5,168 nucleotides of DNA from Candidatus Zixiibacteriota bacterium (GTDB lineage: Bacteria; Zixibacteria; MSB-5A5; GN15; FEB-12), in assembly GCA_030619345.1 (NCBI GenBank), contig JAUXBO010000201.1, forward strand, positions 1 to 5,168, read 5' to 3'. This document shows positions 1 to 5,168 of this stretch, piece after piece; position 1 is the first letter of the stretch, and every line of letters begins with the position of its first letter. Both the position numbers and the translations under genes were made by a program. The notes below the pieces were generated by a model that did no database searches, was not told the DNA's origin, and saw only the letters and a program-made list of their open reading frames with translations.

Positions 1-2525
1 ATCGGTGATACTCCACCGTTATAAATATAGGTGTCGTTAGTGCTAACCCCAATCGAACCGAACAATCCATCCAGAGAATAAAAGTAAGGATCGCCATTAA
101 ATTCATAGGCCATTATCTGGCCATGACTATTAACTATCACAACCGCGGAATCTTCGCCATAACCGAGTTCGGTAATCACCGGCGTTGGATAAGCATACTG
201 ATATGGAGTTATTCCCGTGTGGACCTCCACCGGCCAACCCGGGACATAGCTTCCGTCATGATTCACGGCATGTATGGCCGAATCACTCGTGAAAATTACT
301 TCCAGCGAACCGTCATAATCAATGTCATAAATTGCCGGTACACACCGTGAATCCACTCCGGCCGGAACAGGGAATCCGGGCCGCACCGTGCCGTCGGCCT
401 GGTAAATCACCAGACCCAGCGCTGTGCCTACCACCAACTCATTGGTGCCATCATTGTCCAGATCAGCACATGCCGGAGTTATGCCGCCATTGCCACCCAA
501 CGGTTGTGGCCATCCGGAAGCAAAGCCGCTTGAAACGTGAATTCCAACCGAATCATAAACTTCGCCGCCAGGGAAATAGCCGGTCAGCGTAATCACAAAA
601 CTCCCGGTATCCATTCCGGAAATAGTCCAATTATAAAGCAGAGAATCAAAATACTCCGCGGTCGAGGACAATAGCCTAACCGGTGTTTGTATCCCCTTGC
701 GATAGTCCACTGCCATCGAGTCAAAGTCCGGTCCAAAAACCGACCCGCCAATTCCAACCGAGTATTTTATATCCTGACCTTCGAGCGGATTCGTTAGTTC
801 AACCCTTTGCTCTCGCACATAAGTAACACTTGTTCTGCTTTTGAACGTACCCGCCTGAACACGGAAATTAAGAATTCCATTTACTGTCGTATCATCGAAG
901 ACGAAGAGCACGGAGTCGGTTGGCAAACTCAGGTCCGAGGCCAGCGACTGCCATAATTCAGAACCCTGCCCGACTGAATACTGAAGTGCCCAGGGTCCGT
1001 TGTATCCGGCAACAGGTGCGACCTTGATCGTGATATCATCGGTATAGCGGTCCTTGCGTGATGGTTCAATGATCTTCAGCCCACCCCCCGAAGCGAGCAG
1101 TAACGAAGCATCAATATTCAGATAGCCATGCCCGGTGATCGTATCGACCCCCGGATAGTTATCCCCTTCTCCCCAGGGATCAACTATATCGACCGCGCCC
1201 AGAGTCAGATATTTCTCCAGATCAGCCAATCCCAATTGAGGCTTAAAGGCTAACAGGACGGCAGCAGCTCCAGCCACCATCGGGGTAGCCATTGAAGTTC
1301 CATCGGCCAGAAGATACAGCGAGTCAATAATCCTCAGCCCCGGTTCGCTTGCTCCGTAGAGATCGGTTCCTGCCGCCCGCAGTGCCAGTATGTCCTCGCC
1401 CGGTGCAACGATATCAACGTGCGCCCCGTAGGTTGAGAAGTAGGTCATCTCCCCATCGGAATTACCAGCGCCAACAACAAACGCCGAGTCGAAAGCGGCG
1501 GGGAAAAAACGCGTATTGTCGCCTGTGTTACCCGGAGCGATACAGACAAACACACCATTTTGCCGGGCCAATTCGAGCGCCTCCTTCAAGACGCCGGATT
1601 CAAACGGAGTGCCCCAACTGATGCTGATTATCTGCGCCCCGGCGTTTATGGCATACAAAATACCGTTGGCAGCAACAGAGTTGGTGGCATTGGGGCGAAT
1701 CTTAACGGCCATAATCTCCGCGAACGGCGCAACACCAACCACCCCGACACCATCAGCAGCAGCCGCCACGATGCCAGCAATATGCGTTCCGTGTCCAACG
1801 GAATCAGTCGGGTCGTTGTCACCTATGGGGTGAAAAAAAGTAATCTGGTCCCCGGAGACATCATAGCCGAGGGTGTCATCAATATACCCGTTATGATCAT
1901 TATCAATTCCATCGGCAATTTCATCCGGGTTTCGCCAAAAACGTCCCTGCAATTGCGGATGAACGACATCAACGCCAGTATCAACAATTGCCACAACCAC
2001 TTTGGTCGTTTCTGCCGGTGCCGAATTATACTGATTAATGATTCGGACATCATTCCCGGCCGTGCCGGTCTTGGTAGTCAGAATATCATTTTCGTTTCCG
2101 GGGAATCGATCGATCCCGAGATATGATTGCCCGGTGTTGTATAAATACCATTGGTCAGAGAAATATGGATCAGTTGGTAAATCAAAAAATTCCAGGTAAT
2201 GATCTTGCTCAACGTATTCGATATTCTCAGCGCCGATAATCTCGATAATGTCAGCTTCGACCAAAGACTTGGCTGGATCATGGAAAATATAAAACCGGCC
2301 GATCATCTCCGAACCTATTAGCTCGGGCTTCGGAATCAGTCGGGACATTGGCTGAATGGTCTGACCGTTGGCGAGAGCCAGATTCTTTGCCAGACCTTTG
2401 TCTTGTCGAAATTTGACAATGAATTTACCCGGAACCGGTCCGGTTGGGTCGGTCTCAATTGCGGCAATAGTGCCAAACGAGAAGATTAACAAAGATAGAA
2501 TTGCTGACTTGATGAATCTAATCAA
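1..2525 (-). CDS. Secreted subtilisin-like serine protease (S8 family), C-terminus cut by window edge
   Basis: Secreted endopeptidase; the frame is open for at least 841 codons and runs off the left edge. The start is TTG at 2525: an in-frame TAA lies directly upstream, AAGGGA sits 8 bases before it, and this start yields a signal peptide (basic residues 3-6, hydrophobic core about 8-20, likely cleavage near Ala21/22). The first in-frame ATG is residue 60 and would remove the signal. Residues about 29-114 resemble an I9-type propeptide (PGKFIVKF near its start, EYVEQ near its end). The peptidase domain spans about 119-475, with catalytic Asp182 (VDTG), His245 (GHGTHIAG), oxyanion Asn333 (APGN instead of the usual AAGN) and nucleophile Ser411 (GTSMATP). 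An Asp-rich, EF-hand-like loop (DNDHNGYIDD, 208-217) sits between Asp182 and His245 and probably binds calcium. Two beta-sandwich modules follow (about 483-575 and 575-665), then propeller-like repeats with Gly-Trp-Pro motifs and DLDNDG (689-693 region) and DIDYDG loops. A C-terminal sorting or anchoring domain may lie outside. The natural substrate cannot be inferred. Confidence 0.95.
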   Translation of the reverse strand, partial: MIRFIKSAILSLLIFSFGTIAAIETDPTGPVPGKFIVKFRQDKGLAKNLALANGQTIQPMSRLIPKPELIGSEMIGRFYIFHDPAKSLVEADIIEIIGAENIEYVEQDHYLEFFDLPTDPYFSDQWYLYNTGQSYLGIDRFPGNENDILTTKTGTAGNDVRIINQYNSAPAETTKVVVAIVDTGVDVVHPQLQGRFWRNPDEIADGIDNDHNGYIDDTLGYDVSGDQITFFHPIGDNDPTDSVGHGTHIAGIVAAAADGVGVVGVAPFAEIMAVKIRPNATNSVAANGILYAINAGAQIISISWGTPFESGVLKEALELARQNGVFVCIAPGNTGDNTRFFPAAFDSAFVVGAGNSDGEMTYFSTYGAHVDIVAPGEDILALRAAGTDLYGASEPGLRIIDSLYLLADGTSMATPMVAGAAAVLLAFKPQLGLADLEKYLTLGAVDIVDPWGEGDNYPGVDTITGHGYLNIDASLLLASGGGLKIIEPSRKDRYTDDITIKVAPVAGYNGPWALQYSVGQGSELWQSLASDLSLPTDSVLFVFDDTTVNGILNFRVQAGTFKSRTSVTYVREQRVELTNPLEGQDIKYSVGIGGSVFGPDFDSMAVDYRKGIQTPVRLLSSTAEYFDSLLYNWTISGMDTGSFVITLTGYFPGGEVYDSVGIHVSSGFASGWPQPLGGNGGITPACADLDNDGTNELVVGTALGLVIYQADGTVRPGFPVPAGVDSRCVPAIYDIDYDGSLEVIFTSDSAIHAVNHDGSYVPGWPVEVHTGITPYQYAYPTPVITELGYGEDSAVVIVNSHGQIMAYEFNGDPYFYSLDGLFGSIGVSTNDTYIYNGGVSP

Positions 2526-2533
2526 TTATCCGG

Positions 2534-2539
2534 TCCCTT
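2534..2539 (-). promoter_or_regulatory. Ribosome binding site fixing the TTG start of the protease
   Basis: On the minus strand AAGGGA lies 8 bases before TTG at 2525, with an in-frame TAA immediately before the TTG. It is the only Shine-Dalgarno-like stretch that fits the start giving a signal peptide, so it decides for TTG over any downstream ATG. Confidence 0.7.
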
Positions 2540-2629
2540 ACGCGGTTGGAGACGTTTGATACTACCATACGAACAGAATATAAGAGAGACGATTGGCAAC
2601 AGCAAAATGTTTAACCGTATCCTAATCGT

Positions 2630-2657
2630 AAAATAGCCGGAAGCGGTTAATTGTCAA
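2630..2657 (-). promoter_or_regulatory. Sigma-70-type promoter of the protease gene
   Basis: Reading the minus strand, a perfect -35 hexamer TTGACA (2657-2652) is followed after 16 bases by TATTTT (2635-2630), which matches four of six -10 positions including the conserved first TA and last T. It lies between the terminator of the upstream unit and the protease gene. Transcription would start near 2623 and leave a leader of about 100 bases before the TTG start. I found no convincing operator, riboswitch or stem-loop in that leader. The box match is seen in the sequence; promoter activity is inferred. Confidence 0.55.
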
Positions 2658-2712
2658 GAAGATATAAGACCTGCCGCAATTCCTGCTGGCTGCTCCTTAC
2701 TATCTATATAAC

Positions 2713-2739
2713 AAAAAAGCGGCAACAAATGTTGCCGCT
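2713..2739 (-). terminator. Intrinsic terminator after the carrier protein gene
   Basis: A perfect inverted repeat of ten bases (AGCGGCAACA at 2718-2727, its complement at 2730-2739) forms a GC-rich hairpin; with a realistic loop the stem is about eight or nine pairs. On the minus strand it is followed directly by six T residues (2718-2713), the classic Rho-independent layout. It starts about 24 bases past the stop codon of the carrier protein gene. On the plus strand the hairpin is followed by an A-rich, not T-rich, stretch, so it acts in the minus direction. It separates the AsnB/carrier unit from the protease unit. Confidence 0.88.
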
Positions 2740-2763
2740 GAAAAATAAATCTTTGGGTAAGTA

Positions 2764-3009
2764 TCAGGCAGATTTTTTTTGGATAAAACCAATCAAATTA
2801 TCGACTGAATCAAGATTCTCAGGCACCAATTCGGCATCATCAATTGTGATCTCGAAAGTCTCCTCGATATACTGAACCAGTTCCAAAATGCCGGTCGAAT
2901 CGATAATGCCCAGGTCCAGCAGTGAACCAGAATCAGAAAGATCCTCGGGACTTTTACCGAGCATGAAGTTGTCGACCACAAACCCTCTGATTGATTCCCG
3001 TATATCCAA
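2764..3009 (-). CDS. Free-standing acyl/peptidyl carrier protein (phosphopantetheine-binding)
   Basis: An 81-residue acidic carrier protein, the usual length for a discrete ACP or PCP. The motif LGIIDSTGILELV carries Ser38, the expected attachment site of the 4'-phosphopantetheine arm on which acyl or aminoacyl groups are held as thioesters; a phosphopantetheinyl transferase elsewhere must activate it. The surrounding pattern (amphipathic helix 1 at about 2-16, loop, helix 2 starting at Ser38, acidic helix 3 region, last helix about 66-78) fits the four-helix fold. The Asp-Ser-Thr context differs from the Asp-Ser-Leu of housekeeping fatty acid ACP and resembles, from my knowledge of the family, stand-alone carriers found beside AMP-forming ligases in glycan or small-molecule clusters. 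The start is TTG: GAGG lies 7 bases upstream and an in-frame TGA overlaps that site, so the gene cannot begin much earlier. It follows the AsnB-like gene in the same direction and is closed by a terminator. The specific cargo is unknown. Confidence 0.9.
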   Translation of the reverse strand: MDIRESIRGFVVDNFMLGKSPEDLSDSGSLLDLGIIDSTGILELVQYIEETFEITIDDAELVPENLDSVDNLIGFIQKKSA

Positions 3010-3016
3010 AACAATA

Positions 3017-3020
3017 CCTC
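3017..3020 (-). promoter_or_regulatory. Ribosome binding site fixing the TTG start of the carrier protein
   Basis: GAGG within AGATGAGGT on the minus strand lies 7 bases before TTG at 3009. The in-frame TGA stop at 3022-3020 overlaps the site, leaving this TTG as the only reasonable start that keeps the full first helix of the carrier fold. Confidence 0.7.
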
Positions 3021-3159
3021 ATCTACTTATCCAAGTTCTGTATCTGAATCAGTCGCCACCAATAGATATCGGCATAAGCGAATTATCCTTAAACTTTCTT
3101 CCAACGCTGGTGCAGGTTAAAGCAATAATAGATCAAAGTCAAATATTTTTGCTCCGGAT

Positions 3160-5148
3160 TCATTTCTCTCCAGAGTAGTCTACCCATACTGAAAAATCAC
3201 TCCGGTCAAGAGCTTCCGCCGCCTTGAAATCATCAACAAACTGCCGGTAAAGAAGCTGTGTAGAGAGTATCCCAATAAACGACATGTTGTCTTTGAATGA
3301 CAGATGGGCGTGCGACAGCCGGGCACACTTATCTTTCAATTTCCCGACAAACAACGGGTTGAACAGATTGTACTTGCTAAGAGTGTTGTCCGATAAGAGT
3401 TCGGCGATATAATCAGGCGGCAAAGATTGGAAAAAACTGTTTGAGTCCGGGGCCATATATGGCTGCTTAACCCGCGAAGTTATCTCTTTTGGAAGCTCGT
3501 TCTTCATTGCTTTTTTCAGAACAAATTTTTCGTTGAGACCAAGAATCTTATGCCACGGCGGCACCCGGCATCCAAACTCGGCCACCCTGTGATCCAGGAA
3601 TGGAAATCTCCCCTCAACACTGTGGGCACATAGCATACGGTCCCCCTGGGAAGAGAGAATATATCCGGCCAGCAGAGAGCGCGCCTCGACATACTGAGCC
3701 CGCGACAAATGGTGCCAGCGATCAAACCCTTCAGGGAGGTCAGAACCAAAGGCACCCAGCGAGTCATAACCATCAAGTTCCGAGCGGACATCATCGGTGA
3801 AGAAATCTTTGACTTTCGAAGTCGTATTGATTCTCGGAATGTGAGAAAAATAGTATTTGTCGTATTGCGACAGACCCGCCTTGTAGAATGTCTCCAGGTA
3901 AAAACGGGCCCGCGCACCTGACAACGGCAGCGTAGAATACAACTTCTTAAGCAACATCGGCCGCCACTTGGACTCTGGATTACGCGCCCAGAACCTGCGA
4001 ATCAGAGTCTCCTTGAAAATGTCATAGCCGCCAAGCATCTCGTCGGCTCCCTCACCGGTCAAAACAACTTTGAAATTATTCTCCCGGACCAGGCCCGATA
4101 GCATAAACAACGGCGTCGGCGCCGTGCGGACAACTGGCTTTTCGGTGTGACGGATTACGTCGGGGAAATTCTCGGCAATGTCATCGTAAGAGCACCGAAT
4201 CCGGTGATGATTGGTGCCAAGGAATTTGGCCATCTGGTTTTGATACTCGGATTCATCGTACGCTTTGTCATGGAACGCAATCGAGAACGTTTCTACCGGT
4301 GTATCAGTAAAATTCTTAATAAGTGCGGTCGTTGCCGATGAATCCAGACCGCCGGACAGGTAGGCACCGACCGGAACATCGGCCCGGAGACGAAGCCGCA
4401 CCGAGTCAACCAATAGCTCATGAAGTTCTTCCGCCCATGAATCGGCTGAGCGCTTGTTGTCATATTCCTCGGGATAATCCAGAGACCAATATCGCTTGAC
4501 CTGTACGTTTCCGTCCGCGACTTCAAAACAACAACCGGCCTCAAGCTCGTTGATCCCCTTGAATACCGTCCGGGGTGGCGCCGTAGTCCACCAGGTAAAC
4601 AGTTGATCCAGCCCGACCAGATCAATGTCGCGCCTCACCGAAGAATCAGCAAAAATCGACTTAATCTCCGAAGCAAAATAGAATTTACCTCCCTGAATTG
4701 AATAGAAAAGCGGCCTTATCCCAAGTCGGTCACGGGCACCAAATAGTTTGTGGCTTTTACGGTCATAAATTACGAACGCAAATTGACCATTAAACCGGCT
4801 AAGACAATCTGCGCCCCACTGTTCGTATGCATGGATTATTACTTCGGTATCACTGTTGGTTCGAAATTCGTGGCCGTGTCCGAGAAGTTCTTCACGAAGT
4901 TCCAGGTAGTTGAAAATTTCACCGTTGAATGTAATCCACAGCGATTCATCTTCGTTCGTCATCGGCTGTGATCCACCGGACAGATCTATAATCGATAGCC
5001 GTGCCTGCCCCAGCCCGCAGTAATTGTCGAAGAAGGCGCCAAACTCATCCGGCCCCCGGTGGCGGATGGCATTCACCATCCGGGTTATAAGCGCTCGGTC
5101 AGGTTCGACCGGCGATGAAAGCTGCAGGTATCCGGCTATTCCACACAT
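3160..5148 (-). CDS. asnB: Glutamine-hydrolysing asparagine synthetase family protein
   Basis: A complete two-domain amidotransferase of 662 residues, cytoplasmic. The N-terminal class II glutaminase (about 2-190) begins MCGIAGY, so removal of Met exposes Cys2 as nucleophile; glutamine-pocket residues are visible as Arg50 (QARLSIIDLS), Asn75-Gly76-Glu77 (FNGEIFN) and Asp100 (NSDTEV). The C-terminal ATP-dependent synthetase domain has the PP-loop SGGLDSS (265-271), TGEGADE (364-370) and EGRFPFLDH (512-520). The family reaction is ATP plus aspartate plus glutamine giving asparagine, AMP, pyrophosphate and glutamate. It is about 110 residues longer than E. coli AsnB (554), and has RTAPTPLF (341-348) where E. 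coli has the TIRASTP region, plus KQPYMAPD (561-568) near the C-terminus; this places it with the longer AsnB-like group often found in surface-glycan or secondary-metabolite clusters, so the acceptor may not be free aspartate. The ATG start is fixed by the Cys2 requirement; the upstream Shine-Dalgarno is weak (AGAG, 3 bases away). The next gene, 150 bases on, encodes a carrier protein. Family certain; physiological substrate not. Confidence 0.95.
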   Translation of the reverse strand: MCGIAGYLQLSSPVEPDRALITRMVNAIRHRGPDEFGAFFDNYCGLGQARLSIIDLSGGSQPMTNEDESLWITFNGEIFNYLELREELLGHGHEFRTNSDTEVIIHAYEQWGADCLSRFNGQFAFVIYDRKSHKLFGARDRLGIRPLFYSIQGGKFYFASEIKSIFADSSVRRDIDLVGLDQLFTWWTTAPPRTVFKGINELEAGCCFEVADGNVQVKRYWSLDYPEEYDNKRSADSWAEELHELLVDSVRLRLRADVPVGAYLSGGLDSSATTALIKNFTDTPVETFSIAFHDKAYDESEYQNQMAKFLGTNHHRIRCSYDDIAENFPDVIRHTEKPVVRTAPTPLFMLSGLVRENNFKVVLTGEGADEMLGGYDIFKETLIRRFWARNPESKWRPMLLKKLYSTLPLSGARARFYLETFYKAGLSQYDKYYFSHIPRINTTSKVKDFFTDDVRSELDGYDSLGAFGSDLPEGFDRWHHLSRAQYVEARSLLAGYILSSQGDRMLCAHSVEGRFPFLDHRVAEFGCRVPPWHKILGLNEKFVLKKAMKNELPKEITSRVKQPYMAPDSNSFFQSLPPDYIAELLSDNTLSKYNLFNPLFVGKLKDKCARLSHAHLSFKDNMSFIGILSTQLLYRQFVDDFKAAEALDRSDFSVWVDYSGEK

Positions 5149-5168
5149 GATCTCTAAGTCGGATCGTA

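Noticed and set aside
123..592. Plus-strand open frames of 75 and 86 codons
   Set aside because: They are antisense to the propeller-like repeat region of the protease, which reads without interruption on the minus strand.
1349..2126. Several overlapping plus-strand open frames of 90 to 188 codons
   Set aside because: They lie antisense to the conserved subtilase domain, whose catalytic motifs are all on the minus strand; their translations are low-complexity or resemble no family, and no ribosome binding site pattern supports them.
2718..2739. The inverted repeat as a possible bidirectional terminator or operator
   Set aside because: The T tract exists only on the minus-strand side; on the plus strand the hairpin is followed by A-rich sequence and there is no plus-strand gene to terminate.
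2773..2780. Run of eight A residues on the coding strand near the end of the carrier gene, possible slippage site
   Set aside because: It encodes Lys-Lys near the C-terminus; slippage would alter only the last few residues outside the carrier fold, and no structured stimulator or alternative long frame follows.
3037..3078. Eight-codon ATG frame with AAGGA upstream in the asnB/carrier gap
   Set aside because: Too short to support as a gene and without any recognisable leader-peptide or attenuator structure around it.
3516..3917. Minus-strand 133-codon frame, and plus-strand frames nearby
   Set aside because: This is an alternate frame inside the asparagine synthetase gene; the true frame carries conserved family motifs through the whole stretch.

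Overview
The window looks like chromosomal DNA of a free-living Gram-negative-type bacterium of moderate GC content. A large secreted subtilase followed by beta-sandwich modules and FG-GAP/VCBS-like propeller repeats is a style common in the FCB group and related candidate phyla (Zixibacteria- or Latescibacteria-like lineages). That placement is an inference from protein style, not a measured affiliation. I see no transposase, integrase, tRNA, rRNA, CRISPR array or phage gene.

All three supported genes lie on the minus strand, so the window reads from right to left. From 5148 to 3160 is a complete glutamine-dependent asparagine synthetase-family protein of 662 residues, with both the amidohydrolase and the synthetase half intact. 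After a 150-base gap comes a free-standing 81-residue acyl/peptidyl carrier protein (3009 to 2764), started by TTG behind a good ribosome binding site. A strong intrinsic terminator (2713-2739) closes this unit.

A separate transcription unit follows. A promoter with a perfect TTGACA -35 box (2630-2657) drives a large secreted S8 (subtilisin-like) protease whose reading frame is open from a TTG codon at 2525 to the left edge. It shows a signal peptide, an I9-like propeptide, the catalytic Asp/His/Asn/Ser set, two beta-sandwich modules and the start of a propeller-like repeat region. Its C-terminus lies outside the window.

The asparagine synthetase-like enzyme and the carrier protein probably belong to a biosynthetic cluster continuing beyond the right edge, in which an acyl or aminoacyl group is carried on the phosphopantetheine arm and something is amidated. 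The protease is an independent secreted product and nothing in the sequence ties it to that pathway. No clearly novel system is visible; the most open question is what the carrier/AsnB pair makes.
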